Shown here piece after piece: positions 1 to 6,314 of a stretch of 6,314 bases of DNA. Below the pieces are notes generated by a model. It searched no databases. It saw only the letters and a program-made list of their open reading frames with translations, and was not told where the DNA came from. Within the stretch, counting starts at the first letter, position 1, and every line of letters begins with the position of its first letter. Source of the DNA: Cyclobacteriaceae bacterium (GTDB taxonomy: Bacteria; Bacteroidota; Bacteroidia; Cytophagales; Cyclobacteriaceae); assembly GCA_029861825.1 (NCBI GenBank), contig JAOTYN010000251.1:1-6314 (forward strand). The letters run 5' to 3'. The position numbers and the translations under genes were made by a program.

Positions 1-1
1 G

Positions 2-424
2 AATGTTGAGAACCTGGAAGGTTCATTGCAAAATCTTACACAGATTCAGGGAAAATCCTATCAGTTTAAGGCAGACAAAACTCAGGAGCTTCATTTCGGT
101 GTCATCGCTCAGGAACTACAAGAATTGTTTCCGCATCTGGTTAAGAAAAACCAACAAGGATACTTATCTGTGAATTACCTGGAATTGATACCGGTACTGA
201 TTGAAGCTATAAAGGAGCAACAGATACTTATTGAACAACTTACCACCTCACTTAAAGAAGAAAGAGGACTGGGAGAAGAGCTTAAAGCTAGTGTTACCAT
301 GCAGCAAAGATTATTACAGGCTCAGCAGGTAATCATGGAGCAATTACAAGCTGATAAACAGAGAATGGAAAAGGATATACAAGATATCAAACACAGCTTG
401 GGCTTGGAGGCAGTTAAGGAATAA
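2..424 (+). CDS. S74-type (endosialidase chaperone) tail fibre domain protein, 3' end only
   Basis: The reading frame is open to the left edge, so this is the C-terminal 140 residues of a longer protein. A TTG at 26 is in frame but lies inside the domain and is not a credible start. Visible residues 1-73 match the second half of the peptidase S74 / intramolecular chaperone of endosialidase domain: FGVIAQEL at 32-39, an FP-x-LV segment, then NYLELIPVLIEAIKEQ at 58-73. In this family the domain trimerises and helps fold fibrous proteins, often cutting itself off with a Ser/Lys pair. That pair lies in the upstream SDxRLK region outside the window, so self-cleavage cannot be judged. Residues about 72-135 are rich in Glu, Gln, Lys and Leu with heptad-like spacing, a likely trimeric coiled coil. 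Bacteroidota encode many such proteins, so a prophage is not implied. The stop lies 5 bases before the next gene, suggesting co-transcription. Confidence 0.9.
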   Translation, partial: NVENLEGSLQNLTQIQGKSYQFKADKTQELHFGVIAQELQELFPHLVKKNQQGYLSVNYLELIPVLIEAIKEQQILIEQLTTSLKEERGLGEELKASVTMQQRLLQAQQVIMEQLQADKQRMEKDIQDIKHSLGLEAVKE

Positions 425-429
425 AGGCC

Positions 430-1608
430 ATGCGTTGTTCTATCATCATTTTTTGGATCTTACTGGTTGTAACAGCCGGTTCTAAGTTGCAGGCGCAAAC
501 TTTAATCAATAATAATTCCCTGATCACCATTACCCCGGGGGCCAGAGTATCCGTATTAGGAGGGGCGCTTAATAACGGGGATTTGGACAACAACGGAGTG
601 CTATCCATTTCCGGGGACTGGATGAATGTAGACACCTACAATGCCGGGACTGGCCTCTTCATTCTCAATGGCGCCAGCCCTCAGAACGTCGCACACAATG
701 GCCAGGACATCCATCAATTGGAGATCAATGGGGTTGGGGAAAAAGTATTCAGTTCTGATGTGCTTATAATAGATACACTGAACCTGATGGAAGGCATTGT
801 CACTCCGCAATCCGGGGTGATCATTCAAATAATGTCCGGCGGAGCAGTGATGGGAGGATCGGACTTGTCACACATTAACGGGGCCCTCTATCAGGAAGGA
901 ACAGGGCCAAAATATTTTCCGGTGGGCAAGAACAGTAACTACCGCCCCGTGGAAATGATCAATGTGAGCGGCACCAATCCGGTGATTGGGTTTGAAATGT
1001 TTGAACCCAACTCCAATCCTCAAGCATCCATCAACCTTATTGCCTTATCTGATACTCGCTATTGGCAATTGATACAACTGTCCGGCAGCTACACCGGATC
1101 GCCCGTTAAACTCAAGGTCATGGCCGATGAGAATTTGGGGATGGTCCCTGATATATCCGACGTCGCGGTAACCAGCTCGGACCAACTATCCGGAGTATTT
1201 ACCAGTATGGGACAGTCCTTATTTACAGGGTCCTTACAGGATGGAGAAGTAACCAGTAATATGCCGGCCTTAAGTGCTTTCTATGCGTTGGGGGTGGAAG
1301 GGCTGGATGAAGAGCGATCGTTGTATGTCCCCAATGCACTGTCACCAGCGGCTCCTGACCCGGAAGACAGAGTGATCAAAGTATATGGAGATCAGGTGGT
1401 GGATCAAGACTTTATGTTTCGCATCTATAACCGCTGGGGGAAAATTATCTATGAAACGGATTCGTTTACAGAGGCTAATACCGTGGGCTGGGCCGGCACC
1501 AACTCTCAAGAAGATGAAAGTGTAGGTGTATATCAATATACAGTTACCGGCAGGTTTATCAGTGGTAATACCTTTAAAAGAAATGGCAGCATAACCTTGA
1601 TAAGATGA
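430..1608 (+). CDS. Secreted beta-rich surface protein with T9SS type B (CHU_C) sorting domain
   Basis: A 392-residue protein. Residues 1-22 form a Sec signal peptide (hydrophobic IIIFWILLVV, cleavage likely after LQA-22). Residues about 25-230 are Gly/Asn-rich beta repeats of the kind seen in Bacteroidota beta-solenoid surface proteins, including NNGDLDNNG, a SGDW segment, and an NGALYQEGTGPKYFPVGKN motif. Residues 298-392 are the gliding-motility-associated C-terminal domain: YVPNALSP at 299-306, IYNRWGKIIYET from 332, GWAGTN from 353, and the terminal GSITLIR. This domain directs export by the type IX system to the cell surface. The usual acidic NGDGxND loop after SP is replaced by AAPDPED, a divergence from the family norm. 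ATG 430 is preceded by AAGGA (416-420) and lies directly before the signal peptide. The molecular role of the exported body (adhesin, matrix or scaffold) cannot be told. The immediate downstream PorP/SprF gene is the expected partner of a type B cargo. Confidence 0.93.
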   Translation: MRCSIIIFWILLVVTAGSKLQAQTLINNNSLITITPGARVSVLGGALNNGDLDNNGVLSISGDWMNVDTYNAGTGLFILNGASPQNVAHNGQDIHQLEINGVGEKVFSSDVLIIDTLNLMEGIVTPQSGVIIQIMSGGAVMGGSDLSHINGALYQEGTGPKYFPVGKNSNYRPVEMINVSGTNPVIGFEMFEPNSNPQASINLIALSDTRYWQLIQLSGSYTGSPVKLKVMADENLGMVPDISDVAVTSSDQLSGVFTSMGQSLFTGSLQDGEVTSNMPALSAFYALGVEGLDEERSLYVPNALSPAAPDPEDRVIKVYGDQVVDQDFMFRIYNRWGKIIYETDSFTEANTVGWAGTNSQEDESVGVYQYTVTGRFISGNTFKRNGSITLIR

Positions 1609-2657
1609 TCAGAAGGCTGATAATAAGTGTGTTGTGTTCAATAGGTTTGTTGATCCTTAACCTGGCTACAGTTCAGGCTCAAGACCCTCAATTCGCTCAA
1701 TACTATAACAATCCACTATATCTCAACCCAGCCATGACGGGGTTGGATGACGACATCTTCTTCGGGCTAAATTACCGGTCCCAATGGAAATCGCTGGACC
1801 TGCCTTACGAAATTGCCCAGCTTTCCATGATCTACCCTATCATGGAAAAAGGTTCCCAGTTCAAACACCGGGGGGGCTTCGGTTTCTCGGCATATCGAGA
1901 AACTGCCGGCGAAAGCAACAACTTTACTACCAATTCCTTTACGGTCACTGCCGCCTACAATCTGTATCTGAAGAGTGATGGATCCCAAATGATCTCCGTG
2001 GGTCTACAGGGAGGAATGGTCAACAAACAGATAGATTTTAACAATTTACGGTGGGGTTCGCAGTATAATCCGTTTATAGGTTTCGATTCCAATATTACGC
2101 CTTCGCTGGACCTGGATCAGGAGGCTACCACATTTCCCATCTTCAATGCCGGAGCAGTTTGGTTTTTTGATCCTGGCCGAAAAAATTTCAGATCCAGTAT
2201 AAGCGGATTCCTGGGATTTGCTGTTTCCAATATTAATCGACCAGACGAGTCATTATTGTCCGATCCGGACAACGAGAGCCTGTTGCCACGTTTATACAAA
2301 GCACATGCCGGACTAAATTTAAATCTTTCTAGAGATTTTAGCATCTCCCCGAATGTCTTATATATGTCGCAGAATAGCGCCAATCAACTCAATGCCGGAT
2401 TGTATTTCACTTATCAAGTTTCTTCCAGGCCTGGAAAACAATTAAAAATGCAGCTGGGAACCTGGTATCGTTTTGAAGACGCTATGATTGTCTCATTTGG
2501 CATTTTGTCCAAGAACTTGGGATTGGGAGTAAGTTACGATTATAACAATTCCAGTTTGCGGGGTTTTACTAATGGTCAGGGTGCCTTGGAGGCTTCAATA
2601 ACTTATCGTATCACTAAAGGTAAAGGATTGAGGCGCTTTTCTACACCGCTGCTTTAG
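1605..2657 (+). CDS. Type IX secretion system membrane protein, PorP/SprF family
   Basis: A 350-residue protein of normal family length. Residues 1-25 are a signal peptide (RRLIISVLCSIGLLIL, cleavage after VQA-25). The family signature follows directly: QDPQFAQYY at 26-34, NPLYLNPAMTG at 36-46, and NYRSQW at 56-61. The rest alternates polar and hydrophobic residues as in an outer-membrane beta-barrel, for example FGFSAYRET, YNLYLKSDG, ISVGLQGG and LGLGVSYDY. PorP/SprF proteins sit in the outer membrane with the T9SS. SprF of Flavobacterium johnsoniae is needed for surface delivery of the type B adhesin SprB, and other SprF-like paralogues serve neighbouring type B cargo. Here the start codon overlaps the stop of the cargo gene (ATGA, 1605-1608), implying translational coupling and a one-to-one partnership. 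Family assignment is very secure. Which paralogue it is, core PorP or cargo-specific SprF-like, is inferred from context, and the cargo-specific reading is favoured. Confidence 0.97.
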   Translation: MIRRLIISVLCSIGLLILNLATVQAQDPQFAQYYNNPLYLNPAMTGLDDDIFFGLNYRSQWKSLDLPYEIAQLSMIYPIMEKGSQFKHRGGFGFSAYRETAGESNNFTTNSFTVTAAYNLYLKSDGSQMISVGLQGGMVNKQIDFNNLRWGSQYNPFIGFDSNITPSLDLDQEATTFPIFNAGAVWFFDPGRKNFRSSISGFLGFAVSNINRPDESLLSDPDNESLLPRLYKAHAGLNLNLSRDFSISPNVLYMSQNSANQLNAGLYFTYQVSSRPGKQLKMQLGTWYRFEDAMIVSFGILSKNLGLGVSYDYNNSSLRGFTNGQGALEASITYRITKGKGLRRFSTPLL

Positions 2658-2660
2658 TAG

Positions 2661-2672
2661 AAAATCGATTTT
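2661..2672. promoter_or_regulatory. 12-bp perfect palindrome in the only real intergenic gap
   Basis: AAAATCGATTTT is its own reverse complement and lies 3 bases after the stop of the PorP/SprF gene and 20 bases before the start of the OmpA-family gene. It has no loop, so it is unlikely to be an RNA hairpin terminator. A dimeric DNA-binding protein could use it as an operator. Short AT-rich palindromes also arise by chance, so this is a weak call. Confidence 0.2.
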
Positions 2673-2692
2673 AATTGGTATTTTTGGCAGAC

Positions 2693-5600
2693 ATGAATGA
2701 CGCTGCCTTTCATTTTTTTATTACGAGGTACAGCGGCTTATTTAAAATAGCCCCCCCATATTTCCTGCTCAGGTGGATACTAGTTCTTCTGGTGAGCTTT
2801 CTCTGTTTGGAGAGCTTATCACAGGACTATAAATCACTGGTCTCATCAGGAGATGGCTACTATGAAAAAGAACAATTCCATAGTGCTGCCCAATATTATC
2901 AGGTAGCCGTAGGATTAAGAGCTGATCAGGCGGAGGTGAACTACCGTTTAGCAGAAAGTTACCGATCCATTTTCAATTATACCTTAGCGGCAATATATTA
3001 TCAGCAGACCATTCAGTTGGATGCCATAGGATACCCTTTAGCGTCTTTTTATTTGGCTGAAATGCAGAGGGCCACCGGAAATTTTCAGTTGGCCTTGGCT
3101 AATTTTGAGCAATTTATCGATGATAACAAGGACAACCAAATCCTATCCGCAGAGGACCGCCAAAAGTATCTGGCTCAAGCGGAAATAGCCCGCCAGGGCT
3201 GTGAATGGGCTCTGGAGCAGGTGAATTTAAGCTGGGATAAAATAGGGTTTAGGAGTTTGCCATCGCCGGTAAACTCTGAATTTAATGACTATGCTCCGGC
3301 GGTTGGAAATCACGATACCTTGCTTACCATCACTTCTGGCCGTAAAGGCGTAAAAGGAGGATTGTTGGATAATCGCTACGGGGATTATTTTACAGACAAC
3401 TTAAGATTCGAAAAAAGTGAAGCTTGGAGCAGCGCCACCAGCCAGGATCGCTTCGATCAAAATAACACCAAGTTTAGCGACGGCGCTGGGACCTACAATG
3501 CCGATCGCACCAAGTACTACTTCACCAGCTGCTATGAAGGAGATGCATACTGCCAACTGTATGTTACCCGCCTGGAGAACGGGAAATGGAATAGACCCCG
3601 GCTTTTGAACCAGCAAGTGAATGCACCGGGCTATGATAATCGGCATCCCGCCTTGTCCCCCTCTGGCGATACTTTAATATTTGTATCGAACCGCCCTGGA
3701 GGTAACGGGGGCAATGACCTTTGGATCACCATAGCTGATGGCGATGACAATTGGCAAGCACCACAAAAGCTACCCATTCCCATAAATACCCCTTTTAACG
3801 AAAGTGCTCCCTATTACCATGACGACGGTACACTTTTCTTTAGTTCCGATGGCCACGTGGGATTAGGCGGTATGGATATATTAATGGTGGTGGACTTTGA
3901 CTCAGGAATCAAAGAGGTAAAAAATATCGGCATCCCATTTAACTCAGGCTATGACGACAATTTTTTCATTTTGGGTAAAAGAAAAGGATACTTGTCGTCC
4001 AATCGCGCCGGTGGTTTGGGGAAGTTCGACATCTACGGATTCGATTGGCCCGGAGATGAACAACAGTCCATAGCGGACTTTCTGGAAGAAGCACGGCAAG
4101 AAGGAGAGCAGTTGCGTTCCAGAATCCAGGAGTATAATGCCAGAAATTTATTTGCGGCCAGGGACGAGGACCAGTTCTATTACGATAACCTAACCGCTGA
4201 AGAGCGGGCGCAATTTGATCGTATCCTTCGTGCAAAAAACATTTCGGAAGGTAGCTTCGATCCGCAAACCCTGGATCCCGAAGATTTTAAATATTACCGA
4301 AAACTTGATATTGAAACCAAAGCCATTATCGAACGGTTGGCCCAGCGAAAAGTGCTGGAAATTTCCGGTGTCACTAACTATGAATTACCCTCCTCGCTGG
4401 ACCCCCTACAGCAATCGGATTGGACATTTTACCAAAATGCCAGTGCCGAGGAAAGGGCTATAATAGACCGAATAATCGCCGCAAAAATTGCCGATCGTAA
4501 AGAGTTCAAAATCGCTGATCTTAACCCGGAAGAGAGCATCTATTGGAGTTCAACAGGTCAACAGGTACACCAAAGGATTGAAACTAAGTCTCAGATCCAG
4601 TCCATAGATTCAATTCTGCACGATCTTGAGGATGTAAATCAAAACACGGAATCTCGCCTGGAAAATCAGGTAGCCAGCCTTAAGAATGCAAATAGCTCCT
4701 TGCAGGAAGGCCTCTCCTATAATGATCTAAAAACGGGAACCATTAGTTCTATTTCCAGGGTTCTAGCGAAATTGCCGGAAGCTCAACGCAGTTTTTTTCA
4801 GAGCCTCAATTTTTTACAGCAAGATGATATCCATCGTCTGGCTCTACGTCGGCAAATTTTAGAGAATAACGCTCTGACACCAGCTGAATCTCAAAGCTTA
4901 CTAGAGAAGTATGGGTTGACTGATGGTCTGGAAAGGATAGGTGATCAGTATTCACCGCAGGAGGTACTATGGATGGAGGAGATTGTAGAAATACTTAAAG
5001 ATGAAGGTTTTTCGGAGGGTAGTGATTGGCCGATTGCTTCCAAACAGGCTTTCAGGGGACTGACAGAAGAGCAAAAACTGGTCCTTTATCTGGATTCCAG
5101 ACAAGAGGTACTCCGAAGGGAGCTGGCTCAATCGGTAAATAGCACCGAAGAATTACAGCAACTCAAATCACAACTGGGTGAAAAAATTGCCGATACCACC
5201 TCCCTGGATGCTCAATCCAACACTTTGGAAAACAACATTGCTAATAAGCTCACCCAACGTTATTTGGGCTTTGTGCCTAGTAAGCTTGCACCTCGGGAGG
5301 CCTACTACTTCAGGGGTTTATCACCCCAAAATCAGCTGCGCATTGAACGGCTCAGCATTATGATGACCCCCTCCGAAACTGTGGATGAAAAAGTAAAACT
5401 GGAGCAAGATTTCGTGACCACCTTGTCATCTGAGGACCGTGACTTTCTGACTACCCTGTCCACGGAAAAGCAACAGATGGCTGAGCAGATTATCGCCAAA
5501 GGTGTTAGTGATGTAAGCTACAGTGAAGAGGAGATGGAGTTTATGAGAGGACTAGACCATGATGGACGTCAACAACTTGATAAGTTAGCCAACAGTTATC

Positions 5601-6314
5601 AAAGTTATCGGTCTCAGCAAAGTACTGTTTCCAATCCAGATTTAGCCTTCTTTGAGAGCACATTTTTAAATGAACTTATCCCTGAAGAGCGTAAATTCTT
5701 ACAGGACCTTAATAATGACCAACAACAGATACTGCATAATGTGGTCAGTTCTCAAACAGTCACCCCGTCTATGCTGACTTCCAAGCAGGTGGAATTCTTA
5801 TCCAGTTTATCTCCCCAGGAGCAACAGTATGTGGATCATATGATAGCACTTCGCCACCCTGAGAATCCTACATTCATTTCCTGGAATGAGCTCACAGATT
5901 CAAGCATTCAAACTGATAGCCGCGAAACCTTAGACTCGTTGTTCATTACCACTCCAGATTTTCAGCAAAAACTGACTATGGAGGACCGGCAGTTCCTGGA
6001 GGATCTTTCCCATGATGAGCTTGAAATATTAAATAGTCTGGTACTGGGGGAAACAGATCAAACTTCATCAACTTCGGCTCAGATGCAATGGTTGGGATCA
6101 CTGACCTCTGAGGAAAGGCTAAGCATACAACGCCTGCAGAGCACTTACCAACGGCTGAATGAAGATCCTGTTACCTTGGAGACGAACGGGCCATTGCTGG
6201 AGACCCAAGATGGGCCTATCATTTATTTCGACTTCGACCGTTACGCACTGCGCCCGGAAGCCAGAAAAGAGCTTCAGGATTTTTTCAATTTTGTGCCGAA
6301 GGCTGCAGCTTACT
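2693..6314 (+). CDS. Large PorE-like OmpA-family protein (TPR, PD40 propeller, novel helical repeat array, OmpA domain), 3' end cut off
   Basis: The frame is open from ATG 2693 to the right edge, giving 1207 complete codons. An in-frame stop at 2672 bounds the 5' side. A hydrophobic stretch at residues 29-39 followed by SLSQD suggests a signal peptide cut near 43, with an unusually long n-region. C38 lacks a good lipobox. Residues about 45-185 are TPR-like (YYEKEQFHSAAQYYQVAV, then YRLAESYRSIFNYTLAAIYY). Residues about 194-450 are a PD40/WD40-like beta-propeller: NSEFNDYAPAV at 194, HPALSPSGDTLIFVSNRPGG at 318, ESAPYYHDDGTLFFSSDG at 370, KGYLSSNRAGG at 431 and FDIYGF at 445. Residues about 491-1155 are a diverged helical repeat array. 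From residue 1176, IIYFDFDRYALRPEA opens an OmpA-like peptidoglycan-binding domain that the window cuts. PorE of Porphyromonas gingivalis has TPR, propeller, a carboxypeptidase-regulatory-like domain and OmpA; here the third part is replaced and the protein is about twice as long. Likely role: periplasmic anchor linking the T9SS or its cargo partner to the wall. Confidence 0.94.
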   Translation, partial: MNDAAFHFFITRYSGLFKIAPPYFLLRWILVLLVSFLCLESLSQDYKSLVSSGDGYYEKEQFHSAAQYYQVAVGLRADQAEVNYRLAESYRSIFNYTLAAIYYQQTIQLDAIGYPLASFYLAEMQRATGNFQLALANFEQFIDDNKDNQILSAEDRQKYLAQAEIARQGCEWALEQVNLSWDKIGFRSLPSPVNSEFNDYAPAVGNHDTLLTITSGRKGVKGGLLDNRYGDYFTDNLRFEKSEAWSSATSQDRFDQNNTKFSDGAGTYNADRTKYYFTSCYEGDAYCQLYVTRLENGKWNRPRLLNQQVNAPGYDNRHPALSPSGDTLIFVSNRPGGNGGNDLWITIADGDDNWQAPQKLPIPINTPFNESAPYYHDDGTLFFSSDGHVGLGGMDILMVVDFDSGIKEVKNIGIPFNSGYDDNFFILGKRKGYLSSNRAGGLGKFDIYGFDWPGDEQQSIADFLEEARQEGEQLRSRIQEYNARNLFAARDEDQFYYDNLTAEERAQFDRILRAKNISEGSFDPQTLDPEDFKYYRKLDIETKAIIERLAQRKVLEISGVTNYELPSSLDPLQQSDWTFYQNASAEERAIIDRIIAAKIADRKEFKIADLNPEESIYWSSTGQQVHQRIETKSQIQSIDSILHDLEDVNQNTESRLENQVASLKNANSSLQEGLSYNDLKTGTISSISRVLAKLPEAQRSFFQSLNFLQQDDIHRLALRRQILENNALTPAESQSLLEKYGLTDGLERIGDQYSPQEVLWMEEIVEILKDEGFSEGSDWPIASKQAFRGLTEEQKLVLYLDSRQEVLRRELAQSVNSTEELQQLKSQLGEKIADTTSLDAQSNTLENNIANKLTQRYLGFVPSKLAPREAYYFRGLSPQNQLRIERLSIMMTPSETVDEKVKLEQDFVTTLSSEDRDFLTTLSTEKQQMAEQIIAKGVSDVSYSEEEMEFMRGLDHDGRQQLDKLANSYQSYRSQQSTVSNPDLAFFESTFLNELIPEERKFLQDLNNDQQQILHNVVSSQTVTPSMLTSKQVEFLSSLSPQEQQYVDHMIALRHPENPTFISWNELTDSSIQTDSRETLDSLFITTPDFQQKLTMEDRQFLEDLSHDELEILNSLVLGETDQTSSTSAQMQWLGSLTSEERLSIQRLQSTYQRLNEDPVTLETNGPLLETQDGPIIYFDFDRYALRPEARKELQDFFNFVPKAAAY
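4163..6157 (+). repeat. Protein-level tandem array: about eight 84-residue helical repeats, each with two half-units
   Basis: This is a sub-region of the OmpA-family gene (residues about 491-1155). Each unit has a helix of pattern L-x-x-E-x-x-x-[FY]-[FYL]-x-x-L, whose last Leu (the anchor) starts a second helix, L-[STD]-x-[ED]-[EQ]-[RQ]-x-x-[IL]-[DE]-[RK]-[ILM]. Main anchors are residues 538, 621, 705, 790, 876, 954, 1039 and 1137 (intervals 83, 84, 85, 86, 78, 85, 98). The first Leu lies 11 residues before the anchor in most of them. A related half-unit precedes each: 500, 583, 674 (weak), 753, 838 (weak), 922, 1006 and 1105. Examples are LTAEERAQFDRI at 500, LDIETKAIIERL at 538, LSPQNQLRIERL at 876 and LTSEERLSIQRL at 1137. 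Residues about 625-675 look coiled-coil-like. Copies are too diverged to show as DNA repeats. The [ST]-x-[ED]-E pattern fits helix N-capping. I know of no named family for it. The alignment is by eye. Confidence 0.7.

Noticed and set aside
26..28. TTG as the start of the first gene
   Set aside because: The frame is open to the window edge and the codon lies inside the S74 domain, so the gene is simply truncated on the left.
2..424. A prophage tail gene
   Set aside because: Nothing else in the window is phage-like, and S74 domains are common in chromosomal Bacteroidota surface proteins.
1870..1876. G7 homopolymer in the PorP/SprF gene as a phase-variation tract
   Set aside because: The frame reads through it into well-conserved family sequence, and seven bases is short for a switching tract.
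2117..2383. Open frame on the - strand within the PorP/SprF gene, and similar - strand frames at 414-635, 601-828, 1342-1536, 1767-1988, 3401-3646 and 3966-4235
   Set aside because: All lie opposite convincing genes, show no recognisable domain or signal, and have composition expected of complementary-strand shadows.
2679..2686. TATTTTTG matching the Bacteroidota -7 promoter element TAnnTTTG just before the OmpA-family gene
   Set aside because: It would place transcription start at or next to the ATG, no TTG-type -33 element sits at the right distance upstream, and the gap is AT-rich enough for chance matches.
2658..2692. A rho-independent terminator after the PorP/SprF gene
   Set aside because: The palindrome is AT-rich and loopless, with no GC stem followed by a T run.
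4215..4463. Alternative + strand frames inside the OmpA gene (also 3417-3608 and 5178-5363)
   Set aside because: They overlap the long continuous frame that carries recognisable domains and repeats; their translations show no protein-like features.
1..6314. tRNA, rRNA, CRISPR array, insertion sequence or direct DNA repeats
   Set aside because: None seen; coding sequence fills nearly the whole window and the only repeats are at protein level.

Overview
The window reads as a single strand of co-directional genes from a member of the Bacteroidota, with a type IX secretion (T9SS) surface-protein cassette as its core. The evidence is a type B T9SS sorting domain (CHU_C / gliding-motility-associated C-terminal domain), an unmistakable PorP/SprF-family outer-membrane protein, and an OmpA-family protein with a TPR plus PD40-propeller front half, the layout of PorE-type T9SS proteins. 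Base composition is moderate, roughly mid-40s % GC by eye. Genus cannot be read from the sequence.

Layout, all on the + strand: (1) 2-424, the 3' end of a gene whose product carries an S74 / endosialidase-type intramolecular chaperone domain followed by a coiled coil. (2) 430-1608, a secreted beta-rich surface protein with a signal peptide and a type B sorting domain. (3) 1605-2657, a PorP/SprF-family protein that overlaps gene 2 by four bases. (4) 2693 to beyond the right edge, a very large OmpA-family protein cut off just inside its peptidoglycan-binding domain. Gaps are 5, -4 and 35 bases, so one operon is likely. The only intergenic space that could hold a control element is 2658-2692, which contains a perfect 12-bp AT-rich palindrome.

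In known systems, type B cargo depends on a partner SprF-like protein, usually encoded next door, for delivery to the cell surface. PorE-type OmpA proteins tether the outer-membrane parts to peptidoglycan. The simplest reading is a dedicated cargo (gene 2), outer-membrane partner (gene 3) and periplasmic anchor (gene 4), with gene 1 perhaps contributing another, self-chaperoned trimeric surface fibre.

The most unusual content is in gene 4. Between the propeller (ending near residue 450) and the OmpA domain (starting near residue 1176) lie about 680 residues that are not the small carboxypeptidase-regulatory-like domain expected there. Read by eye, this stretch is a highly diverged tandem array. 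A helical motif ending in an anchor Leu-[Ser/Thr/Asp] recurs at residues 538, 621, 705, 790, 876, 954, 1039 and 1137, a period of about 84 residues. Most copies have a second, related half-unit 31-48 residues earlier. I do not recognise this repeat as a named family.
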